This document shows, one piece after another, positions 18,274 to 27,790 of a DNA stretch of 64,000 nucleotides; the stretch's first letter is position 1; each line of letters begins with the position of its first letter. Source of the stretch: Bacteroidota bacterium (GTDB lineage Bacteria > Bacteroidota > Bacteroidia > Bacteroidales > JAAUTT01); assembly GCA_023429135.1 (NCBI GenBank), contig JAEYWD010000006.1, positions 62,001-126,000 of the forward strand, in the 5' to 3' direction. The position numbers and the translations under genes are program-made. The notes under the pieces were generated by a model. That model made no database searches, was not told the origin of the DNA, and saw only the letters and a program-made list of their open reading frames with translations.

Positions 18274-18984
18274 ATGAGAATAATTAAAACACTTGTATTA
18301 TTTATTTCTTTCGGATCACTGAATTATGGCGTAATGGCCCAGGACTTAAACCCTTTAACCACTTCAGCTTTTTTCAAAAGACCGGTAATTGGAAAGTCCT
18401 ATGTTGCTCCTGCCATTGGAAACGGTTCGCCTTATTTAGTTGAGAACTGGACCAGCGGGTACGTTGTTTTAACATCAAACGACACAGTGGTGCTCAAATA
18501 TATGCGGTTTGACTGTTTGAAAAATGAACTTGTCTGGACTAAAGAAGGTCAGATACCTATTTCAATCGATCCTGATTTTATAAAAGAATTTGGATTGAAA
18601 ACCAATCCAAATCTCACTGAACGAAGATTCGAAAGGACAACGTTAAAACTACCTCTTATAACGGATACTATGGTGCGTTTTCTGGAAATTCTGGTAAAAG
18701 GCAGTTTGAAATTATATGCTTTGCGAAATATAGCTGTCGATAATGAATTAGTTCCAGGCCGCGGTTTACGTTATTTGCCAGTTTATAAACCCGAAACCGT
18801 TTTTTATTTACAAATTGGGAATTTACCCATGAAGCGAATCAAAATAAAGAAAAGGAGTCTAACAGATGCTTATCCGGAATATGCAGAACAAATAGAACAA
18901 ATATTGCACAGCAAACATTACGGTCAGATCAGAAAAGAGTATCAGTTGGTTGAATCGGTAAAACTGATTAATGATAACTGGTAA
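18274..18984 (+). CDS. Secreted protein of unknown function, last gene of the TonB-DUF4249 operon
   Basis: 237 residues from the ATG at 18274, ten bases after the previous stop. An in-frame ATG at 18229 would overlap the previous gene and spoil the signal peptide. The signal peptide ends near 'YGVMAQ'. The mature protein has alternating beta-strand-like stretches, such as 'ENWTSGYVVLTSNDTVVLKYMRF' (about residues 53-75), and a basic C-terminus, 'MKRIKIKKRSLTDAYPEYAEQIEQIL'. No family signature was recognised. Tight spacing places it in the operon of the STN receptor, so it is likely part of the same envelope complex. It converges on the regulator gene downstream. Confidence 0.7.
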   Translation: MRIIKTLVLFISFGSLNYGVMAQDLNPLTTSAFFKRPVIGKSYVAPAIGNGSPYLVENWTSGYVVLTSNDTVVLKYMRFDCLKNELVWTKEGQIPISIDPDFIKEFGLKTNPNLTERRFERTTLKLPLITDTMVRFLEILVKGSLKLYALRNIAVDNELVPGRGLRYLPVYKPETVFYLQIGNLPMKRIKIKKRSLTDAYPEYAEQIEQILHSKHYGQIRKEYQLVESVKLINDNW

Positions 18985-19053
18985 ACAGATGCATTTAAAC
19001 CTTCAGAGAATCTTCCTGATCTGAGAATCAGAATGACATTTCGGACAATCTCT

Positions 19054-22000
19054 TTATTTTTTATACTGCGACGGAGTAACCCCAAAATACTCCCTGAAAC
19101 TTTTTGTAAAGTAAGCAAATGAGTTAAACCCAACTTTTTCCACCACTTCGGATATAGGCACATCCGATTTGCTCAATAATTCAGCAGCTTTCTTCAACCT
19201 TACAATCCTGATAAATTCATGAACCGACTGCCCTGAAACCGCATCGATTTTACGATACAATTGAGCCCTGCTCATGCCAAGCTCCGACGAAAATAAATGA
19301 ACGTCAAATTCCAGGTCCATCATGTGCTTTTCAACCACTTCGTAAGCCTTTTTCAAAAACTTTTCATCGGGTACCGACGGTGAAATTTCTTTCACCGAAG
19401 CATCTGGTTCTTTTAAAAACTTTTTTCGTAACAATAAGCGTGATTGTAAAAGATTATGTACACGAGCCATTAATATCGGTGTATTGAATGGTTTGGTTAT
19501 ATAATCATCAGCACCGTTTTCCAGTCCTTCCAGCGTGTTTTCTTCGGAATTTCTGGCGGTAAGCATTAAAATGGGTATATGGCATGTCCGTTCATCGGTT
19601 TTAAGTTTTCGGCAAAGCTCTAAACCGTCCATACCAGGCATCATTATGTCGCTTATAATTATATCCGGAATTTCATCTGTTGCTGCTCTATAAGCGGCAT
19701 TACCATCATCCGCAACTATTGTTCTGTACTGATGGCTAAATTCGTCCGAAATATAGTTGCGCATTTCTTCGTTGTCTTCTGCAATCAGCAACAAAGGAAG
19801 CCGGCTATTTTCCAGGTTATCGACAGTTTTTTCCTTCCCGGCAGCCTCCAAAGTTGTTTCAGGCTTTTGAGTCTCTACTGAAGCAATATTAACCGGCTCT
19901 TTTACTGAGCCAACAATTTGAGAGGGATTTTCGCCAAACTCTTTTTTAAAACAAATTGTAAAATAATTTGGATCGCTGAAACCTGTTTGATAGGCGGCCT
20001 CCGAAACTCTTAAACCATTTTCGCGGATCAGTTGATAAGCTCTTTTCAACCGGATGGATTTAATGAGGTTATTGGGTGTAGAACCAGTAAGTGATTTTAT
20101 TTTTCTATGCAATTGTGCCAGACTCACTGCAAAATGCTCCGAAAGCAGATCAACGCCTAAATCCTGATTCATCATATTTTCCTGGATAAAAAGCTTCAGT
20201 TCCAGAATAAAGTCTATATCCTTCTGCGGCAAACTGTTTTCCAGGTTCTCAGGCGTTTCCAGTTTCTGAAACCTGTTACGGAGGGTTCGCCGGTTCTCAA
20301 CCAAAGAGTTTATTTGGGCATCCAGAAGCTTTATATCAAAGGGTTTTGTCATATAAACATCTGCACCGGTTGAAAGCCCTTCAACCTGATGTTCGATAGT
20401 ATTATTGGCAGTAAGCATTACTACCGGGATATGCGAGGTGTCAAAATTGCGGCGGAGTTCCCTGCAAAATTCATAGCCATCCATAACGGGCATCTGAACA
20501 TCGGTTAATATAATATCAGGACTGATTTCCCTGGCACATTTTAATCCTTCCGCACCTTCTTCAGCCGTGAATACCTTGTAGCTTTTTTCGAAATGCTCTG
20601 CCAGATATTCCCGCAATTCAGCATTATCCTCAACTACCAATATACTCCGCAAATTATATTGTTTTTTGCCATCAGGTTGCTGAATACTCTCCAAATCTAT
20701 TGAACTTTCTACTTTAGAAATGGAATATTCCTGTTTTTCAGCTATCTCCAATTCGTTATCCGGGTAGCTTTCCTTTTCCGAAGGAACAATAACGGTAAAC
20801 ATTGCGCCGGATCCCATCTCCGAATCTACCTGTACCGTACCATGATGCATTTCCACAAGTTCCTTCACAATGGATAAACCAATGCCTGTCCCTTCCTTGT
20901 TTACATCCAAAGAATTTTTAGCCTTATAAAACTGATTAAAAATTTTGCTCTTATCTTTTTCTGTAATACCAATTCCATTGTCGGCTACTATCAGCTTCAG
21001 GTGTTTTTTATTATCGATAATTAACTCTTCGGCACTAAGAGAAATAAAACCACCACTTTGAGTAAACTTAAGTGAATTTGATAACAAGTTCCAAATGACT
21101 TTCTCAATCTTTTCAGCATCAATATATCCAATAAGATTAGGTTCGACATTGTACCTGAGTTCAATGGATTTGTACCTGCACTCTTCTTTAAAAGCCTCGG
21201 CTACTTCGGATATTACATCAGAAACCGCAGTTTTCCTAACCCGGAGCACATACTCCTTTTGAGTAATTTTCCTGAAATCAAGCAGATCGGTAATCAGTTT
21301 ATATAATCGTTTTGAGTTCCGGTTTATGATCATGAGCTTATTAACCTGTTCCTGACGGAGATTATCCGATTGTAATAAATCATTCACCGGGGCATCAATC
21401 AGAGTTAAAGGTGTTTTAAGATCGTGCGAAACGTTCGTAAAAAAGGCTAATTTCTTTTCGGTTAGTTCGTGCTCTTTTTTTATTTTAAAATCTGAAATCT
21501 CTTTTTCTTTTCGCAACTCCAATCTTTTGCTGTACCCATAAAAAAACAGGTACAACATTATGAAAAAGATAACAGCATAAAAAAGATAAGCGTACCAGCT
21601 CAGATACCAGGGCGCACGTATATGAATAATCAAAAGAGTAGGTTTCCCTTCGTGGAGTTTATCCGAAGTTTTTATTTCAAAAGTATACTTACCCGGAAAC
21701 AAATTAGTGTAATTTACATAGTTGGTTTCCGAAAGGTAGGTCCAGTCCTTTTCCAAACCCGACAACCGGTAGGCGTAATTATGATATTTCTGATAACTTC
21801 TGTTTTTTGCAAAAAAATGGATTGAAAAAGAGTTCTTACTGAAAGGCAGCCAAATTTCAGTTGCCTCCTCCAGGGGCTTGTCCAGATATTGTTTTCCCTC
21901 GTGTTGCCGGATGCTTTGATTCTGGAAGGTAATATCGGAAATAATAACTTTTGTCCCTATTGAATCCCTGCTGACTTTGGAGGGATTTACGATGGTAAAA

Positions 22001-23862
22001 CCGGCTGATGAGCCAAAGATTATCCTGCCATCGGAAGTTTTTACCGATCCCCTCTCCAGAAATTCATTGGCAGGAAGGCCGTGGTTATGGTTGAAATTCA
22101 ACACCTCTGATGTGAGCATATCAAACCGGCAGATTCCCGAAACCGTTCCTATCCACAAAAACCGGTCGTCCACCGACTCTATCCTCACCAGGTTATTGGA
22201 AATCAAGCCGTCTTTTACTGTATATTTTCTATAGTTTGTTCCTTCTTTTGAAATATGTATCAAACCTGCTGAAGAGGCGAACCAATAGTCTCCCAGTTTA
22301 TCCTGATAAAAGTCCTGTATAAAGTCCTTTATCTCCTGGTTCATTTTCGAAAGCCTGTTTTCCAGCACATTATTTTTCCAGTTAACGTGAAATAAACCTT
22401 TATTACAAATAATGGCCAATAATTCACCATTCCGGTTTACACGAAGGGAACTGAACACATCATAAGTTATTTTACTGCCTTTATTATATAATTCAAATAC
22501 ATGTCCTGTTTTTTTTGTGAGATCATAATTTATTAAAATCCTTTCAAAGAATTGAGTAAGGATTAAAATGTTATTCTTATTTATTTCATGCAATTGAATA
22601 ATTTGCTGCATTTCGTCCGGGGTCTCACTACTGGGATGATAGCTGTCCAACAATTTAAAATCAGGTGAATATTTGCCCATCAAACCGTCGTAGGTGCCCA
22701 AAAGGATATTATTATCCTGATCGACACTAAGGGCAGTAATTTTACTTCCTTTAAGGTCCTTTACAATTCTGTCGCTATGTAGGTTCCTGAATTTGCGGTT
22801 CTTTTCGTCCCACACCGAAAGTCCATAGTTGGTTCCAAAATAAATCAATGGCCCTTTGATGAACATTGAAATTCCTTCGTTGGCTACCAATGAGTTTTCA
22901 TTGCCCTTTTCAGGAAGGATATTCTGAAACAATAAATTATCGGGCAGAATACATGTAATTCCGGCACCATGAGATGCAATCCAGATTTCATGATTATTAC
23001 CGGGTAAAATATCATGTATACTGTTACTGTTTAGCGATGCATTGGTATTTTTATCACGGTTTAATGTTCTGGAAAATTGCAGGTTTTTATCAAGAATTAT
23101 GATTCCGTTGCCATCAGTTGCCAGCCAGATTTCCTGGTCAACTTTGGTTATTTTCCCAAAGAAGTGATGATTATTGATCTTTACCTGCACCGGTTCTCCA
23201 TTAGGAACCAAATAAAACAAATGACCATTATAACAACCTGCCACAAGCTTTTCGTCAATCATTTGGAGAGTGGAGACAGGGCTATTGTTTAAATATTTAG
23301 CTGCAACAACTTTATAATCGCTATTACGGCTAAGGAGCCAAATCCCACCTTTAGTTTTAGCAAGCCAGATCCCTTGTTTTGAAAAACAGAAATCGGAAAT
23401 ATCGCTACCCTGATATATATTAATGTATTTATCGCCTTCTATTCTAAATATGGAAGACACCATGAGAAAATAAACGCTCCCCTGATCTTCCCTGATTTTC
23501 GTTATAAACCCCTGAAATACGAGATTGAAAAAATTCGTTACCCGGTCATACTTATATAACCCGTTACCAGCAGCAACCCATAAAGTTTTTTTTGAGTCGT
23601 AAAAGATATAATTTATTTTAATACCTGTTAACTCCTTGTAAGTGTTAAAGCTTTTTCCATCGTATCGGGCAAGGCCATTTGTAGTTCCAATCCATAAATA
23701 TCCGTAATCGTCCTGTTCGAGAGAAATAGCAATATTCCGTGGCAACCCGTCAATTTCGGTAAAATGCAGATACTTCTCCTGCTCCGATGAAAAGCCATTA
23801 AAGAAAAACAGGAGCATCCCCAACTCTAAAATTAATGTTTTGCAGAAGAATGTTAATCGCAT
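19054..23862 (-). CDS. Hybrid two-component system (HTCS) sensor/regulator with duplicated receiver-AraC output
   Basis: 1602 residues on the minus strand. Order: signal peptide (about 1-26); two-component-regulator propeller blades ('DDYGYLWIGTTNGLARYDG') and a Y_Y_Y domain to about 752, forming the periplasmic sensor; a membrane helix at about 754-778; HisKA with His812 in 'NVSHDLKTPLTL'; HATPase with 'VADNGIGI' and 'GTGIGLSIVKEL'. Receiver 1 has Asp1121 ('LTDVQMPVMDG') and is followed by an AraC-type HTH ('AYQTGFSDPNYFTICFKKEF'). Receiver 2 has Asp1405 ('ISDIMMPGMDG') and is followed by a second AraC HTH ('VGFNSFAYFTKSFREYF'). A normal HTCS has one receiver and one AraC domain. The gene is divergent from the SusC/SusD genes and is the probable xyloglucan-oligosaccharide sensor for the locus. 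Confidence 0.96.
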   Translation of the reverse strand: MRLTFFCKTLILELGMLLFFFNGFSSEQEKYLHFTEIDGLPRNIAISLEQDDYGYLWIGTTNGLARYDGKSFNTYKELTGIKINYIFYDSKKTLWVAAGNGLYKYDRVTNFFNLVFQGFITKIREDQGSVYFLMVSSIFRIEGDKYINIYQGSDISDFCFSKQGIWLAKTKGGIWLLSRNSDYKVVAAKYLNNSPVSTLQMIDEKLVAGCYNGHLFYLVPNGEPVQVKINNHHFFGKITKVDQEIWLATDGNGIIILDKNLQFSRTLNRDKNTNASLNSNSIHDILPGNNHEIWIASHGAGITCILPDNLLFQNILPEKGNENSLVANEGISMFIKGPLIYFGTNYGLSVWDEKNRKFRNLHSDRIVKDLKGSKITALSVDQDNNILLGTYDGLMGKYSPDFKLLDSYHPSSETPDEMQQIIQLHEINKNNILILTQFFERILINYDLTKKTGHVFELYNKGSKITYDVFSSLRVNRNGELLAIICNKGLFHVNWKNNVLENRLSKMNQEIKDFIQDFYQDKLGDYWFASSAGLIHISKEGTNYRKYTVKDGLISNNLVRIESVDDRFLWIGTVSGICRFDMLTSEVLNFNHNHGLPANEFLERGSVKTSDGRIIFGSSAGFTIVNPSKVSRDSIGTKVIISDITFQNQSIRQHEGKQYLDKPLEEATEIWLPFSKNSFSIHFFAKNRSYQKYHNYAYRLSGLEKDWTYLSETNYVNYTNLFPGKYTFEIKTSDKLHEGKPTLLIIHIRAPWYLSWYAYLFYAVIFFIMLYLFFYGYSKRLELRKEKEISDFKIKKEHELTEKKLAFFTNVSHDLKTPLTLIDAPVNDLLQSDNLRQEQVNKLMIINRNSKRLYKLITDLLDFRKITQKEYVLRVRKTAVSDVISEVAEAFKEECRYKSIELRYNVEPNLIGYIDAEKIEKVIWNLLSNSLKFTQSGGFISLSAEELIIDNKKHLKLIVADNGIGITEKDKSKIFNQFYKAKNSLDVNKEGTGIGLSIVKELVEMHHGTVQVDSEMGSGAMFTVIVPSEKESYPDNELEIAEKQEYSISKVESSIDLESIQQPDGKKQYNLRSILVVEDNAELREYLAEHFEKSYKVFTAEEGAEGLKCAREISPDIILTDVQMPVMDGYEFCRELRRNFDTSHIPVVMLTANNTIEHQVEGLSTGADVYMTKPFDIKLLDAQINSLVENRRTLRNRFQKLETPENLENSLPQKDIDFILELKLFIQENMMNQDLGVDLLSEHFAVSLAQLHRKIKSLTGSTPNNLIKSIRLKRAYQLIRENGLRVSEAAYQTGFSDPNYFTICFKKEFGENPSQIVGSVKEPVNIASVETQKPETTLEAAGKEKTVDNLENSRLPLLLIAEDNEEMRNYISDEFSHQYRTIVADDGNAAYRAATDEIPDIIISDIMMPGMDGLELCRKLKTDERTCHIPILMLTARNSEENTLEGLENGADDYITKPFNTPILMARVHNLLQSRLLLRKKFLKEPDASVKEISPSVPDEKFLKKAYEVVEKHMMDLEFDVHLFSSELGMSRAQLYRKIDAVSGQSVHEFIRIVRLKKAAELLSKSDVPISEVVEKVGFNSFAYFTKSFREYFGVTPSQYKK

Positions 23863-23940
23863 TTATATTAGTTTACCCGATTAAAAACTGTAAAGCTATT
23901 AGCATACAAAAATAAAAGGATCAGAATATCCATAAAAGTA

Positions 23941-24031
23941 TAACTATAGTCTCCAGATGGTTTTGCACTGGCCAGAGAATAACTATGCATTTACACTAAA
24001 TAACTATCGTACAACCACATGTAAAAACTAT
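23941..24031. repeat. Cluster of four AACTAT repeats
   Basis: TAACTAT occurs at 23941-23947, 23980-23986 (as TAACTAT with T at 23980) and 24001-24007, and AACTAT at 24026-24031. All are in the same orientation within 91 bases. Such iteration 80-170 bases upstream of a regulator gene suggests binding sites for a regulator, possibly the HTCS itself. Confidence 0.45.
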
Positions 24032-24107
24032 CAGCACAGTCAAACACCTTTTAAACCATATTAGTAATCTTAATTTTCTGTTAATTTAGCAACAAAAATG
24101 AAAGAAA

Positions 24108-24134
24108 CTCAAAGAATTTTGAGATTATTTTTAA
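24108..24134. promoter_or_regulatory. Shared upstream element, copy 1 (SusC/SusD operon)
   Basis: CTCAAAGAATTTTGAG followed by ATTATTTTTAAG. The first part has 6-bp inverted arms (CTCAAA/TTTGAG). A closely similar element is at 30522-30549, before the GH39 gene. It may be an activator site for the HTCS; this is inference from recurrence. Confidence 0.45.
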
Positions 24135-24355
24135 GGGAAAAGAATGCGAATAACCCTAATTTTGACATCGAATGATGAAAATAATAATAAAATAAGTTTT
24201 TGTGGCAGGCGTAAATATTATTTCTGCAAAACTACTTTTTTTGGAAATTTAAATGGACCTCATTCTTATAGCTACTTTTATTATATTTAAATATAAAATC
24301 TATTACTAAACTTAAATTATTAACTATGAATAAACCGATCAATTCTCCTTAATGA

Positions 24356-24381
24356 GGGTTGGAACCGGCGGGTTCCAACCC
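24356..24381 (+). promoter_or_regulatory. Leader hairpin 1 upstream of SusC
   Basis: A perfect 11-bp GC-rich stem (24356-24366 with 24371-24381) closed by a GGCG tetraloop. It sits about 90-110 bases before the SusC start with no T run, so it is more likely an RNA stability or regulatory structure than a terminator. Confidence 0.5.
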
Positions 24382-24406
24382 AGGTCAATTCCAGACATTA
24401 AAATTA

Positions 24407-24429
24407 TTATTCCATTGGCGTTGGAATAA
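24407..24429 (+). promoter_or_regulatory. Leader hairpin 2 upstream of SusC
   Basis: A perfect 8-bp stem (24407-24414 with 24422-24429) and a 7-nt loop, 40-60 bases before the SusC ATG. It follows hairpin 1 closely, giving a two-stem leader. Confidence 0.4.
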
Positions 24430-24468
24430 CAACGAATTATTAATTAATAATCTAGAAATTACAAATGT

Positions 24469-27400
24469 ATGAAAAAAATTTGTAGAAGATGCTTTTTGTC
24501 TCAACTGAAGCTCTCGTCGAAAAAGCTACTACTTACGAAAGTCTCGTTGCTATTAGTCTTTGTTTTTACTTTAAATGTTTTCGCAACCACCCGTTTAAAT
24601 AATGCGGAACTCTACCCGAAGGTTAAGGGTCGTACCCTAACTGAGTCTACTCCAATTGACGGCATTCAGCAAATTGTGGTAACCGGTATAGTTAAGGACT
24701 CACAATCTCAAGAACCTATACCTGGTGTTAATGTTGTCTTAGTTGGAACAACATCAGGAACTGTTACAGATTTGGATGGTAAATATTCAATCCCCGTTCC
24801 CTCTGTTGAATCTGTGTTGGAATTTTCTTTTGTTGGTTACGTTTCTCAGAAGATTGGGATAGGGGGGAGAACCGTTATAGACCTTTCACTAATTGCTGAT
24901 GTAAAGAGCCTGGAAGAAATTGTCGTAGTTGGTTACGGTGTTCAGAAGAAAAAACTTGTAACAGGGGCAACCGTTCAGGTAAAAGGGGAAGAACTGGCAA
25001 AAATGGTAACTCCCAATCTCCTTGATGCTATGAAAGGACAAACTCCAGGCGTTTCTATTTCATCTGCTTCGGCACAGCCTGGCGAGTCTCCTAAAATTGT
25101 GATTCGCGGTATGGGCACAGTGAATGGTACTGGCCCATTGTATATTGTAGATGGCGTGCAAACTGGCAATATATCATTCCTCAACAGCAACGACATCGAA
25201 ACTATCGATATTTTAAAAGATGCAGCATCAGCCGCTATTTACGGGGTAAATGGCGCTAATGGGGTGGTCCTTGTTACTACCAAAACAGGAAAAGCAGGGA
25301 AATCACAAATTTCGTACGATGGCTTTTTTGGCGTTCAGAACTTATACAAAAAAATGCCTTATTTGAACGCTCAGGAGTATGCTGTGATCATGAACGAGCA
25401 GAATATTAACTCAGGACAGGCCCCTGCGTTCCCAACAGACGCTGCCTCCATGGCTGCATTAGGAGAAGGAACAGATTGGGTAAAAGAATTAATTACCAAT
25501 AATGCCCGTATACAAAATCATTCACTTGCTTTCTCGGGTGGAACTGAACAAAGCGTTTATTCAGCCGGCTTATCATACACAAGTCAGGATGGTATCATCG
25601 GTGGTCCTTCCAAATCGGGTTACGACCGATATACATTCAGAATAAATACCGAACATAAACTTTGGAAAGATATTATCAAAGCCGGACAACATCTCACCTA
25701 TTCAAATACGGCTAAAAAAGGTGTAAGCACCAATAACTTGTATGATAATATTTTGGGAAAGGCCCACTTTACTTCGCCGCTTTTTGACCCCAATGATGCC
25801 GATGGATTCCTCAATCCTGCCGGAGCAAGGGAAACAAGCCCGGTTTTGTTTATGAAGTACAATTACAATAACATCAGGAAAGAGGATAAAGTTATCGGAG
25901 ATGCTTACCTTCAGGTTCAACCCATAAAAGGCCTGACTTTCAAGAGCACCTTTGCAATTGATTATTCATCCGGATCGTATCGTGATTACACTCCTATATA
26001 CAATATTGGATTTGAAACTCTGAATCTTGAAAGTAAAGTTTCGCAAAACTTATGGACTAATAAGGTAATGACCTGGGAAAATACAATGCATTATGTTACT
26101 TCATTGGGCAAGCATCACATTGATGGGCTATTGGGAATGTCGGCCAGGCAAAATACCGGAGAAAACATTTATGGACAAAAATCAGGACTCCTGATCGACA
26201 GTTATAATTATGCATGGTTGACCAATGCTAAGAACATTCCTATAACAACTGATGAAATAAAAGGAGGCCCCGATAATACACAAAGGTTGGTTTCATATTT
26301 CGGCCGGGTAAACTATAATTATAATGAAAAGTATTTGTTTACTGCGATTCTCCGTGCTGATGGTACTACCCGTTTCGCCCCTCAAAACAGGTGGGGATAT
26401 TTTCCTTCATTCTCTGCGGGTTGGGTTATTACGAACGAAAACTTCATGAGACCTGCAGCAACCTGGTTGGATTTTCTAAAACTACGCGCCAGTTGGGGAC
26501 AAAATGGGAACCAGAATTTTGATGACTATCAATGGATGGCGACACTTACTACAGAAAATGCCGGATATTCATTTGGTTCAGAAGAAGGAGTCCTGTCTAC
26601 AGGTATATTTGCAAAAAAATTGTCCAACCCTGATTTGCAATGGGAAGTATCGGAACAGATCAATATTGGCTACGATGCAAGGTTCTTTGGTGGTAAATTA
26701 AACTCCTCGTTTGAATACTACTCTAAAACTACTGATAAATGGATCGTTGATGCTCCTTCAGCTACCATTAAAGGCGCTGATCCGGAATTTACCAACGGTG
26801 GTTCAGTTAGAAACAGTGGTATTGAATTTACTCTTGGATATAACAACAATGTGGGAGACCTGAGCTACTATGTGAATGGTAATATTACCTACAATAAAAA
26901 TAAGGTAATATCTATTGAAAATGCTGCCGGTTTTTTTGAAGGCGGAGGAAATCTGCTATATACCAATGCTCCGAACTTTTTCCGGGTTAAGACAGATTAT
27001 CCGATTGGCTACTTTTATGGCTTAAAAACAGATGGTATTTTCCAGAACGAAGCTGAGATTCAAAACTATAAATCACAGAACGGAACCGTAATCCAGCCAC
27101 TTGCAGAACCCGGGGATATTAAATTTGTCGATTCCAATAGCGATGGCGAGATTAATGAAAAGGATCGGACCATGATTGGAAACCCAAATCCCGACTATAT
27201 TTTAGGATTTTCATTCGGGGCTGATTATAAGGGGTTCGATTTGTCTGTCACTACACAGGGGCAGTTTGGACAACAAATTGCAATGGGCTTCATCCATAAC
27301 TATAACGGACCTAAATCGAACTACCATCAGGTTTACCTGAATCGCTGGCATGGTGAAGGGACCTCCAACAGGTGGCCAAGAGTTACAAACAATACGGAAG

Positions 27401-27699
27401 GAAACAGAAACTGGACTTACATGAGTGATCTTTTGCTTGATAATGGGGATTATCTTAAGATTTCAAATGTAACTATCGGATACGACTTCAAGAAATTATG
27501 GCAATCGTGTCCACTTGCCCAATTAAGGTTCTATTTCACCGCCCAGAATTTGTACACTTTCACGAATTATCTTGGAATGGATCCGGAAATCGGATATGGG
27601 GTCAAAGATGCTTCGAATCATGATTATGCAACAGGAATCGATGTAGGTTACTACCCTCACCCACGCAACTATTTATTGGGACTTAGCGTGAAATTCTGA
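24469..27699 (+). CDS. SusC/RagA-like TonB-dependent oligosaccharide transporter
   Basis: 1076 residues. A long basic N-region precedes the signal-peptide core (to about residue 40, 'LNVFA'). A carboxypeptidase-regulatory-like Ig domain lies at about 70-150 ('GIVKDSQSQEPIPGVNVVLV'). The SusC linker 'EEIVVVGYG' is at 149-157, and a plug at about 165-275 ('LLDAMKGQTPGVSIS', 'IRGMGTVNGTGPLYIVDGVQ'). The rest is a large beta-barrel ending 'YLLGLSVKF'. No STN domain is present, as is normal for many SusC proteins. With the SusD encoded immediately downstream it forms the outer-membrane pump for glycan fragments. This is the second SusCD system of the locus; a first SusD is at the window start. Divergent from, and probably controlled by, the HTCS. 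Confidence 0.96.
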   Translation: MKKICRRCFLSQLKLSSKKLLLTKVSLLLVFVFTLNVFATTRLNNAELYPKVKGRTLTESTPIDGIQQIVVTGIVKDSQSQEPIPGVNVVLVGTTSGTVTDLDGKYSIPVPSVESVLEFSFVGYVSQKIGIGGRTVIDLSLIADVKSLEEIVVVGYGVQKKKLVTGATVQVKGEELAKMVTPNLLDAMKGQTPGVSISSASAQPGESPKIVIRGMGTVNGTGPLYIVDGVQTGNISFLNSNDIETIDILKDAASAAIYGVNGANGVVLVTTKTGKAGKSQISYDGFFGVQNLYKKMPYLNAQEYAVIMNEQNINSGQAPAFPTDAASMAALGEGTDWVKELITNNARIQNHSLAFSGGTEQSVYSAGLSYTSQDGIIGGPSKSGYDRYTFRINTEHKLWKDIIKAGQHLTYSNTAKKGVSTNNLYDNILGKAHFTSPLFDPNDADGFLNPAGARETSPVLFMKYNYNNIRKEDKVIGDAYLQVQPIKGLTFKSTFAIDYSSGSYRDYTPIYNIGFETLNLESKVSQNLWTNKVMTWENTMHYVTSLGKHHIDGLLGMSARQNTGENIYGQKSGLLIDSYNYAWLTNAKNIPITTDEIKGGPDNTQRLVSYFGRVNYNYNEKYLFTAILRADGTTRFAPQNRWGYFPSFSAGWVITNENFMRPAATWLDFLKLRASWGQNGNQNFDDYQWMATLTTENAGYSFGSEEGVLSTGIFAKKLSNPDLQWEVSEQINIGYDARFFGGKLNSSFEYYSKTTDKWIVDAPSATIKGADPEFTNGGSVRNSGIEFTLGYNNNVGDLSYYVNGNITYNKNKVISIENAAGFFEGGGNLLYTNAPNFFRVKTDYPIGYFYGLKTDGIFQNEAEIQNYKSQNGTVIQPLAEPGDIKFVDSNSDGEINEKDRTMIGNPNPDYILGFSFGADYKGFDLSVTTQGQFGQQIAMGFIHNYNGPKSNYHQVYLNRWHGEGTSNRWPRVTNNTEGNRNWTYMSDLLLDNGDYLKISNVTIGYDFKKLWQSCPLAQLRFYFTAQNLYTFTNYLGMDPEIGYGVKDASNHDYATGIDVGYYPHPRNYLLGLSVKF

Positions 27700-27790
27700 T
27701 TTGAATAAAATGAAATGTCCACTATTTAAATATGAGATGATCAGACTGAAATTCCTGGTTATCCCATCTTTAATGAAAAAAATTGAAAAG

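Larger units (their letters stand above)
23863..24468. other. Divergent regulatory region between HTCS and SusC
   Basis: 606 non-coding bases. Contents: four (T)AACTAT repeats at 23941, 23980, 24001 and 24025; a CTCAAAGA...GAGATTATTTTTAA element at 24108-24134 that also occurs before the GH39 gene; and two hairpins in the presumed SusC leader (24356-24381, 24407-24429). Promoters for both divergent genes must lie here. I saw no promoter element with consensus spacing. Confidence 0.6.

Noticed and set aside
18985..19053. Terminator between the converging operon and the HTCS
   Set aside because: Only 5-bp imperfect stems (CTGAT/ATCAG, TCAGA/TCTGA) without a clear T run; not convincing.
24200..24280. 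Near matches to the Bacteroidota promoter (TATTTCTG at 24219, TACTTTTA at 24273)
   Set aside because: Each has a mismatch in the -7 element, and the upstream TTG lies at 16 or 29 bases instead of about 19-21. Too weak to call.
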